In this document: piece after piece, positions 37,164 to 46,910 of the stretch
Layout of the letters: each line of letters starts with the position of its first letter
How positions within the stretch are numbered: the first letter of the stretch is position 1
From: Arachidicoccus soli
GTDB lineage: Bacteria > Bacteroidota > Bacteroidia > Chitinophagales > Chitinophagaceae
Reading direction: 5' to 3'
Assembly: GCF_003600625.1 (NCBI RefSeq)
Contig: NZ_CP032489.1
Span: forward strand, 1,736,001-1,800,000
Length of the DNA stretch: 64,000 nt
Notes under the pieces: model-generated
Databases searched by the model: none
What the model was told of the DNA's origin: nothing
What the model saw: the letters and a program-made list of their open reading frames with translations, nothing else
Translations under genes and position numbers: made by a program

Positions 37164-39986
37164 ATGATCAATCATAGTCCGCAAGAAACCACCAAAGTCT
37201 GTATGCTTAAACGTAAAAATAACTATTATCAGTGTGTAACGATAACGCTTTTAGCTGGATTGATTTTACTGGGTACACAGTCTTTCGCTCAAGCTAGATT
37301 AGCGCTAGGACAGCTCTGGGTTGAAAATAAATCCAATCCGTTAGGCGTTACGGAAGCAGCACCCCGCCTAAGTTGGACCATACTTTCAGATGGTTTTCAA
37401 GTAGTACAAACAGCTTATGAAATTAGAGTTGCCACGAATGAAAAAGATTTAAAAAGGGGGCGACATCTAATCTGGGAATCAGGAAAGATAAACACAGATC
37501 AATCAATTCATGTACCTTATAAGGGAAGTGCATTAAGGTCAGCTCAACGATACTATTGGCAAGTGAAAGTATGGGACAATCAAGGTCATGCTTCGGATTG
37601 GAGCACAGCAGGCTTCTGGCAGACCGGGCTTTTGAGTGCATCGGATTGGAAAGCCAAGTGGATCGAGCCAGGGTATGCCGGTGATGCCGTCTTTAAGCCC
37701 AGCCCTATGTTACGTAAAGGATTTACAACAGGTAAAAAAATCGCCTCTGCAACAGCATTTATTACAGCTCATGGATTATATGAAGCATTTATTAACGGTA
37801 AAAAAATAGGCAATGCATTTCTTACACCTGGTTGGACCGATTACACCGACAGGCTGCAATATCAGAGTTATGATGTAACAGATTTGATAAAGCAGGGTAA
37901 TAATGCGATTGGCGTTTTATTAGGCAGTGGTTGGTATCGCAGTCCCATGGCGTGGGGAGACAATATTAATCATTATGGTAAGAAACTGGGGCTTTTGTTT
38001 CAGCTCGAAATTACTTATGTAGATGGTTCCCATCGCTATATTATCTCTGATGGTAGCTGGAAGTCTTCCACCGGAGAAATTGTCTATTCTGAGATTTATA
38101 ATGGTGAAACGATCGATGCCCGGCTGAAAAAAACCGGATGGGCATTACCAGACTATAAGGATGCCGCTTGGGTAAGTGTACATGTAAAGGACTATGGATT
38201 TAAAAATTTAATTACCACTGAAAACCAATTAGTCACTAAACATGAGGTCTTTCATCCGGTCAAAGTCATTACGACACCTAAGGGCGAGAAAGTATTAGAC
38301 TTTGGTCAAAACTTGGTGGGATGGGTTGTCGCCACATTGAGTGGAAAAGCCGGTGATACCGTAACAATTTCGCATGCAGAAGTCTTAGATAAAGCGGGAA
38401 ATTTTTACACAGCCAATTTAAGGGCTGCAAAGGCGCAGGATCATTATATCTTAAATGGAGATGAAAATGAAGTCTTTGAACCTCATTTTACCTGGCACGG
38501 ATTCCGTTATATTAAGGTTGAAGGCTTATCGGGCAACCTGAACCCTGATGATTTTACAGCAGTGACCTTGTATTCAGATATGCCACAAACGGGTCATTTC
38601 AGCTCTTCTGATACAATGCTGAATAAATTAGAACATAATATTGAATGGGGACTTCGTGGTAATTTCCTGGATATACCCACGGACTGCCCTCAAAGGGATG
38701 AGAGACTTGGTTGGACAGGGGATGCTCAGGTCTTTTCCAGGACAGCTTCTTTTATTAGAAATGTAAATAGTTTTTTTGATAAGTGGATGAAAGATGTGGC
38801 GGTAGATCAGTTTAAAGACGGTCGGATTCCACATGTTGTTCCGAATGTTTTAGGGCCCGACCAAGGCGGCTCTGCCGGATGGGCAGATGTAGCTACCATT
38901 ATTCCGTGGAATATGTACGTGGCTTATGGAGATAAAAGGATTCTGGAAAATCAATATACGAGCATGAAAGCCTGGGTAGATTATATTAAGGGAGTAAGTA
39001 AAGATGATTTATGGAATACAGGTTTTGACTTTGGTGACTGGCTTTTTTATCGCCCCGATGATGATAATGATGGCCGTGCGGCAGTCACAGATAAATATCT
39101 GATAGCTCAGTGTTTCTATGCACACTCTACCCAGTTGTTGATTAATGCAGCCAAGGTGCTTGGAAAAACAGCAGATGTCCAAAGCTATACAGCGCTTCTA
39201 AAGAAAATTAAATCTGCTTTTGTAAGGGAATATATGACGCCCTCTGGCAGGTTGGTTTCCGGAACACAAACAGCCTATGTACTGGCCCTAAATTTTGATA
39301 TGTTGCCTGAGCATCTTCGGGTACAGGCAGCCAACCGTTTGGTGGAGAATATTCATAGTTATGGTGATCATATTACAACAGGGTTCTTGGGAACCCCCTA
39401 TATTTCTGAGGTATTGACCAGATTTGGACATACAGATGTTGCTTATAAGCTACTCTTGCAAAAAACCTATCCTTCCTGGCTTTATCCGGTAACACAGGGT
39501 GCCACTACTATTTGGGAAAGATGGGATGGCCAGAAACCGGATGGCAGTTTTGAAAACCCGGGGATGAACTCTTTTAACCATTACGCTTACGGTGCGATTG
39601 GAGACTGGATGTACCGGGAAATGGTTGGATTGGATACTTATGAAGGCGAAGAAGCTGTGGGCTATAAACACATCAAGATTCAGCCGCATATTGGCGGAGG
39701 TATTCAAAGTGCTGAGGCCAGCCAATTGACTTATTATGGAAAGCTGTCCTGTAGCTGGGAAGTAAAGGACGAACTGCTTTCTTTAAAAATTAAAATACCT
39801 GTGAATACAGAGGCTACAATATTTATTCCGACGAATGATGCAACTCGTATCCTATGTAATGCCGTACCAATAAAGGACATAAAAGGGCTTACAGTCGTTG
39901 GAGAAAAAGCAGGTTATTTACAAATTAAAACAGGTTCAGGGAATTATAATTTTTCCTCAACAATTACACAGACCAAGGAAAAATAA
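37164..39986 (+). CDS. GH78 alpha-L-rhamnosidase
   Basis: Secreted rhamnosidase (940 aa). The N-terminal Fn3-like domain opens LWVENKSNPLGVTEAAPRLSW, followed by a jelly-roll domain (KAKWIEP, ITAHGLYEAFINGKKIG, TPGWTDYTDRLQYQSYDVT). The (alpha/alpha)6 catalytic barrel carries DCPQRDERLGWTGDAQ (about 507-522, acidic catalytic cluster) and GATTIWERWDG (about 782-792). A C-terminal beta domain ends the protein. ATGs at 37164 and 37203 are both possible; the second leaves a shorter N-region before the hydrophobic segment ending SFAQA. It is divergent from the GntR gene and is followed by a 19-bp perfect inverted repeat. It complements GH106 for rhamnose release. Confidence 0.95.
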   Translation: MINHSPQETTKVCMLKRKNNYYQCVTITLLAGLILLGTQSFAQARLALGQLWVENKSNPLGVTEAAPRLSWTILSDGFQVVQTAYEIRVATNEKDLKRGRHLIWESGKINTDQSIHVPYKGSALRSAQRYYWQVKVWDNQGHASDWSTAGFWQTGLLSASDWKAKWIEPGYAGDAVFKPSPMLRKGFTTGKKIASATAFITAHGLYEAFINGKKIGNAFLTPGWTDYTDRLQYQSYDVTDLIKQGNNAIGVLLGSGWYRSPMAWGDNINHYGKKLGLLFQLEITYVDGSHRYIISDGSWKSSTGEIVYSEIYNGETIDARLKKTGWALPDYKDAAWVSVHVKDYGFKNLITTENQLVTKHEVFHPVKVITTPKGEKVLDFGQNLVGWVVATLSGKAGDTVTISHAEVLDKAGNFYTANLRAAKAQDHYILNGDENEVFEPHFTWHGFRYIKVEGLSGNLNPDDFTAVTLYSDMPQTGHFSSSDTMLNKLEHNIEWGLRGNFLDIPTDCPQRDERLGWTGDAQVFSRTASFIRNVNSFFDKWMKDVAVDQFKDGRIPHVVPNVLGPDQGGSAGWADVATIIPWNMYVAYGDKRILENQYTSMKAWVDYIKGVSKDDLWNTGFDFGDWLFYRPDDDNDGRAAVTDKYLIAQCFYAHSTQLLINAAKVLGKTADVQSYTALLKKIKSAFVREYMTPSGRLVSGTQTAYVLALNFDMLPEHLRVQAANRLVENIHSYGDHITTGFLGTPYISEVLTRFGHTDVAYKLLLQKTYPSWLYPVTQGATTIWERWDGQKPDGSFENPGMNSFNHYAYGAIGDWMYREMVGLDTYEGEEAVGYKHIKIQPHIGGGIQSAEASQLTYYGKLSCSWEVKDELLSLKIKIPVNTEATIFIPTNDATRILCNAVPIKDIKGLTVVGEKAGYLQIKTGSGNYNFSSTITQTKEK

Positions 39987-40003
39987 ATGGCAGATAATTA
40001 TGG

Positions 40004-40054
40004 CCATCCTAATGACATCTATTTCGATTAATACAATAGATGTCATTAGGATGG
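40004..40054. terminator. 19-bp perfect inverted repeat between convergent GH78 and Smr genes
   Basis: Arms 40004-40022 and 40036-40054 pair perfectly over 19 bp with a 13-base loop. It lies 17 bases after the GH78 stop and 14 bases from the Smr-gene stop, so it can serve both transcripts. No T-run follows in either direction, which is unusual for an intrinsic terminator; it may act as a bidirectional stop or as a 3'-end stabiliser. Confidence 0.65.
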
Positions 40055-40068
40055 ATTAATGAGAGATT

Positions 40069-41100
40069 CTAATACTGAAAAAATATTTCAGTCGCACCAT
40101 AACCAAAACGTGCATCGTATTGATTGACGAATGTCTTGACTTCTTTTTTTGTCTTAAGGATAGTATGTATTTCTTCGCGCAACACACCTTTGCCAACCCC
40201 GTGAATAACGATAAGATTGGGTTGCATATTAGCAATCGCAATTTGATACCATTTCTCAAATTCCTTTAGTTGTATTTGTATAATTTCAAAATTATCCAGG
40301 CCTTTCCATTCATTGGAGATTTTCTCGATATGTAAATCTATCACACTACGAACAGGAGGTAAATTTTCTTTTATTTTGGAAGCATTATAGACTTTGTAGC
40401 CCGCTTTAGAAAGGCTGGTTAAATCTATTTTATGCGTTTCCACTGTCTTTTCAGGATATCTTTCAAATAGTTGATAAGAGAGTGTCGGTTCGTTTTTGTC
40501 TTTTAGCTCTTCCACTTTTTTAAATACTTGTTTGGGGCGAAGCTTAAGTTCCGTCTCATAAAAGTCGGCGCGTCTCTTATCTGATTTTGCCAAAGAGAAT
40601 TCTACTGAAAAAAATGGGCTGTCATTTAAGGCAGAAAAATCAAGGTCATGGATATACACTTCTTTTTGTGCCAATACTTCGGCTTTTAGTTCAAACTGTA
40701 ATTGTCCATTCGCTTCCTGTCGGTAATAAAAACGCAGTATATCATTCGTATGATTGACTAAGTAAATTTTAAAATAATCTACTATATCATCTCCGAATTC
40801 ATCAAAGCTGTATTTAGGAATAAAACTAAGCCATGTGCCAAGCTCTGCTTTTATTTGATTGGTCTGTATTTTTTTCTCTACAGGTATTTGATCGATATAA
40901 GTCTTATCAACCTTCTTTTCCGCAATAACTTTTTTCTGAAAGAAGCGATTGAAATACGGAAAATCTATCTGGTCGGTATGAATAGGAAAGCGGACACCGC
41001 GTACCTCAACAATCACCATTTTGTCATCCAATATTTCTTGCACACGACCCTCCTCATTGGTTTGCAACACTAATATTTCGTCACCTATTTGATACTTCAT
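40069..41100 (-). CDS. DUF2027 and Smr-domain protein
   Basis: Cytoplasmic protein of 343 aa with the layout seen in many Bacteroidetes: an N-terminal small beta domain (KYQIGDEILVLQTNEEGRV), a middle DUF2027-like beta domain, and a C-terminal Smr domain (about 265-343) with DLHIEKI, LIVIHGVGKGVLREEI and FGYGATEIFF. Smr domains are nicking nucleases or RNA/ribosome-collision factors; the DLH and HGxGxG motifs are present here. The role of the DUF2027 form is not established. A TAnnTTTG box ends only 4 bases before the ATG, so the mRNA may be leaderless. Confidence 0.88.
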   Translation of the reverse strand: MKYQIGDEILVLQTNEEGRVQEILDDKMVIVEVRGVRFPIHTDQIDFPYFNRFFQKKVIAEKKVDKTYIDQIPVEKKIQTNQIKAELGTWLSFIPKYSFDEFGDDIVDYFKIYLVNHTNDILRFYYRQEANGQLQFELKAEVLAQKEVYIHDLDFSALNDSPFFSVEFSLAKSDKRRADFYETELKLRPKQVFKKVEELKDKNEPTLSYQLFERYPEKTVETHKIDLTSLSKAGYKVYNASKIKENLPPVRSVIDLHIEKISNEWKGLDNFEIIQIQLKEFEKWYQIAIANMQPNLIVIHGVGKGVLREEIHTILKTKKEVKTFVNQYDARFGYGATEIFFQY

Positions 41101-41104
41101 TGTG

Positions 41105-41112
41105 CAAAGATA
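41105..41112 (-). promoter_or_regulatory. Bacteroidetes -7 box of the Smr gene
   Basis: TATCTTTG on the minus strand, 4 bases before the ATG at 41100. It matches TAnnTTTG, and T-rich sequence lies about 20 bases further up. Placement implies a leaderless or nearly leaderless transcript. Confidence 0.55.
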
Positions 41113-41176
41113 GAACTTCGTAAAATAAAACTTCAGCTAATAAAGCTTAGAATTTGACCAGTAGGGTTATGATGAA

Positions 41177-43843
41177 TTATTTTTTGGAATCTTTCATAAA
41201 ATCAGTTTGATCCTGACTTACCCTTTCCAATATTTTTTTCTTTTCTTGGTCAGATAATATGTCGGCTCCTTGGGAGAAGGCTTCCTTAGAATTATCTCCT
41301 TTGATATGGTTTACATAATCGAGACTAAATATAGAAGGTGTTTTCCTTGCTTCCGTTGCTATATAAAGGGTATCTGCTGATGGGGTTTGTGCGCCGGGAT
41401 ATTGCATCGATGCAATAATCTCCAGTCTTCCGGCTTTCAATGTTGTTCTAATCAAGGCAGGAGCAGTGCCCCAAATTATTTTGTGCGGGTTAATGCCGGG
41501 TAAGTCTTTGCCAATTAATATGCCTTCGCCTTTAACTGTAAAATGAACGAGCGCCTCATTTAGGTATTTAATATTTCCTTGCTCATCCTGCATTTGTGCA
41601 AAAACGGGAATAATAAAACTGCCGTCTGCCGTAGGTTTTAAACCTTCCAAATAGGTAACGAGTTTTAATTTACTTGGTCTTTTTCCTGGTTTCCTTGTAA
41701 CGCTTATTACTTCTTTTCCATTTGCATAACCAATGGCAGTCAAAGATGACCAGTCAGGGTTTGTATTTTTATCTTTAATAATTAGGTCTTTAATATTCAT
41801 GAAATGGAAAACATTTTTGAATAGTAAAGGCGGATGAGGCATCATCAATGACTTGTTAGGCGCCTCGGTCATTGAATCTTTTCCGTAAGCAATTAATTTT
41901 ACTGAATCGCAATTGGTATAAACGGTAACATCTGCCGGAGAAAAAGGCGACATGATATTCGCAATAAATAAGTTGTACCTACTTGGTTCTTCTTTTTGTA
42001 TATAAGGAGAATTGGGCGATTGTTGGCTTTTAAATAATTCATAGGCGTATTTTGGCTGACGGAACATATCTACAATTCCACCATAAAAAGGATCTGGATG
42101 ATACCCTCTTTGTGTGTCAAAAGAATGCCATAAACACCCACCCAGCATTTGTTTAGGTGATTCATAAAATCTTTCCCAACAGTCATAGGTATAGGTAGGG
42201 TCGGCATAATGTTGCGCCTGTACCAATTGTGGTACTTCTCCCCAGGCTAAACTTACCCGACTAGGAGAGTTATGCGCTGACCAATTATCTACATCATCGC
42301 CCCACTCTCTTGTAAAAAGACATTTATCTGTATATTTTGCAACATCACTAAAGGGGTGCGCATAAATCAAATCGAACATTTGCCAATTGGCACTTCCGTA
42401 ATCACAGGCCGCAATACAATTTTTATTCGGGTCTTCTTGGTGAACGATATTATAGGCATTTCTGGCAAAATCGGCCGGATAACGTGTTTCGTTTGGTATG
42501 GGTTCCCAACCAAAAATACATGCGTGATTTCTGTTTTGTCGCACCATTTGTCTGATATCGCTATACATTAATTCTGCAAAAGAAGGATTCTTATTCCAAA
42601 ATTGCCAGCCTGGTGTGGGCAGGATGGTGAAGATCCCTAACTCATCACAGGCATCCATAAAGGCGTTGGATTGAGGATAATGCGATAGGCGTAATATTCT
42701 TATACCTGCATCCCGCAGTTTTTTAGCATCATTCCAAGCTAGATTATCGGGTACTGCATTTCCAATATATGCATAATCCTGATGATGGTTAGCTCCCATC
42801 AGTTTGTCATTAAATGGGGCGCCGTTCAAATACATGCCATCTTTTCCCTTTAATACGACACTTTTAATGCCAATGCGCTGATAATATCCGTCTACAATCT
42901 TCTTATTATTGTCTAAGATAGTCGTGTATAAATCATATAAATAAGGGTGGTCAGGGTGCCATAGTAAAGGGTTTTTAATCAAAAAATTTAAGGAGTCAGT
43001 TGCATTGCTGTTTCCTTTAAGGTTTAATTTTCTTTCCCCTTCTGCAACAACATTCCCTTCTTTATCTTTTAATTGCACAGACATCCAAACCTTCTGAGTT
43101 CTATGCGTTTCATTCATGGTATTTACTGCAACCTTTACATTAGCTGTTTCTTTGGAGACATGGTCAAAGCTTACAAAAACGCCATTTCCTGGTGTGTCTT
43201 TTAAAATATTAGCATTCGTTATGTGAACAGGGTTCGTGGCTTCTAGCCATGTATTACGGTATATACCTCCGAAATAGCAGAAGTCAAGTGCATATTGCGG
43301 TTTGCCAGGAGGGTAAGAAGGATCATCGCTATTGTCTGCCATTACTGCAATGACGTTGGATCTCTGTAGATGTATGTTTACTTTAGTCAAGTCTATGACG
43401 ATAGGTAAATAACCCCCTTTATGTGTGGCAACTAAATTACCATTGATATATATGGAACATTTGCCCATTATAGCTTCAAAAGTTAGGGATAGCTTTTTAG
43501 AAATAATTTCTTGTGGAATGGTAAAATGTTTTCTATACCAGACTACTCCCTGGTAATTTACACCACCGCTTGCTTCTTCAGGTAAAATATCCACACCGTG
43601 CGGTAATTGTACTTGTTGCCAATTGGAATCGACAAAGTTGGTTAATTGCGCATTCTCCATATTGCCTTTATGATAAAGCCATCCATTGTTGAAAGAAAAG
43701 ATCATCCTAGAATTATTATCTGGCAGCTTAAAAAATCCATCTGTAGAAAAAATTGGACCAGGAGCGTGAAAAGGATTTTGCGCCAACAAAAATGTAAATC
43801 CAGAAATAAATAAAAGTAGCAGAAGGAGTCTTAGATTTTTCAT
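41177..43843 (-). CDS. GH2 family glycosidase (beta-galactosidase-like)
   Basis: Secreted GH2 enzyme (888 aa), signal peptide ending FLLAQ. The three GH2 N-terminal domains are present: jelly-roll (WLYHKGNME, VVWYRKHFTIP, IYINGNLVATHKGGYLPIVIDLT), immunoglobulin-like and barrel. In the barrel, MGANHHQDYAYIG, RILRLSHYPQSNAFMDACDELGIFTI, FGWEPIPNETRYP (acid/base Glu) and CLFTREWGDDVDNW (nucleophile Glu) can be read. The C-terminal extension has Ig-like segments. It lies between proS and the Smr gene rather than in the PUL proper, after its own 149-base spacer. Beta-galactosidase is the commonest activity; beta-glucuronidase or others cannot be excluded. Confidence 0.9.
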   Translation of the reverse strand: MKNLRLLLLLLFISGFTFLLAQNPFHAPGPIFSTDGFFKLPDNNSRMIFSFNNGWLYHKGNMENAQLTNFVDSNWQQVQLPHGVDILPEEASGGVNYQGVVWYRKHFTIPQEIISKKLSLTFEAIMGKCSIYINGNLVATHKGGYLPIVIDLTKVNIHLQRSNVIAVMADNSDDPSYPPGKPQYALDFCYFGGIYRNTWLEATNPVHITNANILKDTPGNGVFVSFDHVSKETANVKVAVNTMNETHRTQKVWMSVQLKDKEGNVVAEGERKLNLKGNSNATDSLNFLIKNPLLWHPDHPYLYDLYTTILDNNKKIVDGYYQRIGIKSVVLKGKDGMYLNGAPFNDKLMGANHHQDYAYIGNAVPDNLAWNDAKKLRDAGIRILRLSHYPQSNAFMDACDELGIFTILPTPGWQFWNKNPSFAELMYSDIRQMVRQNRNHACIFGWEPIPNETRYPADFARNAYNIVHQEDPNKNCIAACDYGSANWQMFDLIYAHPFSDVAKYTDKCLFTREWGDDVDNWSAHNSPSRVSLAWGEVPQLVQAQHYADPTYTYDCWERFYESPKQMLGGCLWHSFDTQRGYHPDPFYGGIVDMFRQPKYAYELFKSQQSPNSPYIQKEEPSRYNLFIANIMSPFSPADVTVYTNCDSVKLIAYGKDSMTEAPNKSLMMPHPPLLFKNVFHFMNIKDLIIKDKNTNPDWSSLTAIGYANGKEVISVTRKPGKRPSKLKLVTYLEGLKPTADGSFIIPVFAQMQDEQGNIKYLNEALVHFTVKGEGILIGKDLPGINPHKIIWGTAPALIRTTLKAGRLEIIASMQYPGAQTPSADTLYIATEARKTPSIFSLDYVNHIKGDNSKEAFSQGADILSDQEKKKILERVSQDQTDFMKDSKK

Positions 43844-43933
43844 ATAAATTTTAAAATGAAGTGAGGTTCAATAGAATCATTTTTGACATAACTGTTTTAA
43901 TAGTCGCAGTAAAGCTAGCATATATGTTGATTC

Positions 43934-43964
43934 ATAAAAAAAGCAAGTTATAAATAGCTTGCTT
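43934..43964 (-). terminator. Terminator of proS
   Basis: Stem AAGCAAG (43941-43947) pairs with CTTGCTT (43958-43964). On the minus strand it is followed by a T-run (complement of the A-run at 43936-43940). It lies 28 bases after the proS stop. Confidence 0.7.
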
Positions 43965-43992
43965 AAAAAAAAGTACCTAATAAATTATTAAA

Positions 43993-45471
<1,479 letters not shown>

Positions 45472-45731
45472 TTGTTTTAACTATTGTCTTTATTCGTTTA
45501 ATGCTGCCTTTTAATTTAACTTTTTATTATAATTTTAAGATTAAATAATTTTTGTTTAGAAAGTCAAATACTAAGCGCAGCAAAAGTACTAACTTCGTCA
45601 GTAAATTTGTAATCCATGTTGCAAAGTTTTAAATTTAAAAAATTAACGCGTTTAAAATGGCACAATAAGTAACAAATTGGTATTTTACTTCGTTTAATAA
45701 GTAGCAGGAATCGTATTAAAACATATTTATC
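45472..45731. promoter_or_regulatory. Divergent spacer proS / lipoprotein gene with two -7-like boxes
   Basis: No gene seen. TACTTTTG on the minus strand (45581-45588) and TAAATTTG on the plus strand (45602-45609) both fit TAnnTTTG and point outward, toward proS and the lipoprotein gene. The leaders would be about 110 bases each. The -33 elements are not convincing. Confidence 0.4.
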
Positions 45732-46643
45732 ATGAAAAATAATTTATTAATTGCAGGCATCATCTCCTTAATACTGGGAGGTTGTACGGTGGTGTACCAA
45801 GCAACTCCGGGGCAGGATTACGCCTATAATAACAGAAATAGTAACTCTTACCAACAACAGCAGCAACAGCAGCAAGATGATCAAGGGTATAATAATGATG
45901 GTTATTCTGATGATTGGGATGCCGACACTTCTGCGAGCCCGGAACCTAAAATAGATTTTAACAACAATGCCTATGATGACGGCTATGTTTATAACCCCGC
46001 TTATTTTGGCTCTAACTTTTATGCAGGTAACCCATTTTGGGGTTTAGGCCTTTATGGTGGTTGGAACTCTTGGGGATGGAATAATTATTATCCGTTTGGA
46101 TGGGGATTAGGTGTAGGATATGGCTGGGGTGGTTATTATGGCTGGGGTAGTATATATTCCGGTTGGGGTGGTTTATATGGCTGGCCTGGTTATTATGGTT
46201 GGGGATACGGTCCTTGGGGCGGCTATTATGGCGGTTACTACGGAAGATATCACAATTGGGGATATGCGCCCTATATTGTTTCACCAGCACAAAGACATAC
46301 GGTGTTAAGAAGAAAAGGAGAATTGATTAATCCTTCTTCTGCCTATGCCAGAAACTCCTCTTCAGCTATTGTTGCACGCGATATGAATTTGAGTAATACC
46401 AGAGGTGTAAGGGCTTATGCTCCTGTAGAACGCAGTAATAGCAATGTTTATAGATCGAATAATTACAGAAGTTATAATCCGCCAACGAGGAATAATACGG
46501 AGAGAGTATATCAACCCTCTACACGTAGCTATGCTCCTCCTGAAAGAAGTTATTCTCCTCCGGCTAGAAGTTATTCTCCTCCAACAAGGAGCTATTCAGC
46601 ACCGGCTAGAAGCTATTCACCTCCTTCAAGAAGTCGCAGATAA
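45732..46643 (+). CDS. Gly/Trp/Tyr-rich low-complexity lipoprotein
   Basis: Function unknown. Lipobox LILGGC (Cys18) marks an envelope lipoprotein. The mature part has a run of eight Gln (45852-45875, CAA/CAG codons), an acidic stretch, then about 90 residues made of GWGGYYGWG-like repeats, a short ordered segment (PYIVSPAQRHTVLRRKGE), and a basic tail with repeats of RSYSPP/RSYAPP type ending RSRR. Such composition suits an extended or aggregating surface protein rather than an enzyme. The internal DNA repeats could permit length change by slippage. It is monocistronic and ends in a strong terminator. Confidence 0.85.
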   Translation: MKNNLLIAGIISLILGGCTVVYQATPGQDYAYNNRNSNSYQQQQQQQQDDQGYNNDGYSDDWDADTSASPEPKIDFNNNAYDDGYVYNPAYFGSNFYAGNPFWGLGLYGGWNSWGWNNYYPFGWGLGVGYGWGGYYGWGSIYSGWGGLYGWPGYYGWGYGPWGGYYGGYYGRYHNWGYAPYIVSPAQRHTVLRRKGELINPSSAYARNSSSAIVARDMNLSNTRGVRAYAPVERSNSNVYRSNNYRSYNPPTRNNTERVYQPSTRSYAPPERSYSPPARSYSPPTRSYSAPARSYSPPSRSRR

Positions 46644-46677
46644 AGGATAAAGTAGAAATAAGTATTTAAATAATTAG

Positions 46678-46711
46678 GACAGGCCTCTTTAGTTTAGGAG
46701 GCCTGTCTTTT
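46678..46711 (+). terminator. Intrinsic terminator after the lipoprotein gene
   Basis: Ten-bp GC-rich stem GACAGGCCTC / GAGGCCTGTC (46678-46687, 46698-46707), 10-base loop, followed by TTTTG. Confidence 0.88.
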
Positions 46712-46763
46712 GTACATGGGACCTTAGTTCGATAATCTTTAAAAAATCAAAAGACTGAACTCA

Positions 46764-46794
46764 ATGAAAGAATGTTGAACTTAGCTATTCTTTC
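46764..46794 (-). terminator. Possible terminator of the S9 peptidase gene
   Basis: Stem TGAAAGAAT / ATTCTTTCA (46764-46772, 46786-46794), 13-base loop, 117 bases downstream of the peptidase stop. No T-run is directly attached, so the call is weak. Confidence 0.3.
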
Positions 46795-46910
46795 AACAAG
46801 GCCTTAAAACATGTTTCAGGTAAGTTAGCAGGTGTGACAGGAACTTGAACCATATAGCTTGAATCTAAAGAAGTTGTTTTTAATTAAAGCTATTTGGAAT
46901 GAACAATTCA

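Noticed and set aside
45852-45875. CAA/CAG run as CRISPR or tandem-repeat locus
   Set aside because: It is an in-frame poly-Gln tract in a lipoprotein gene with no spacers.
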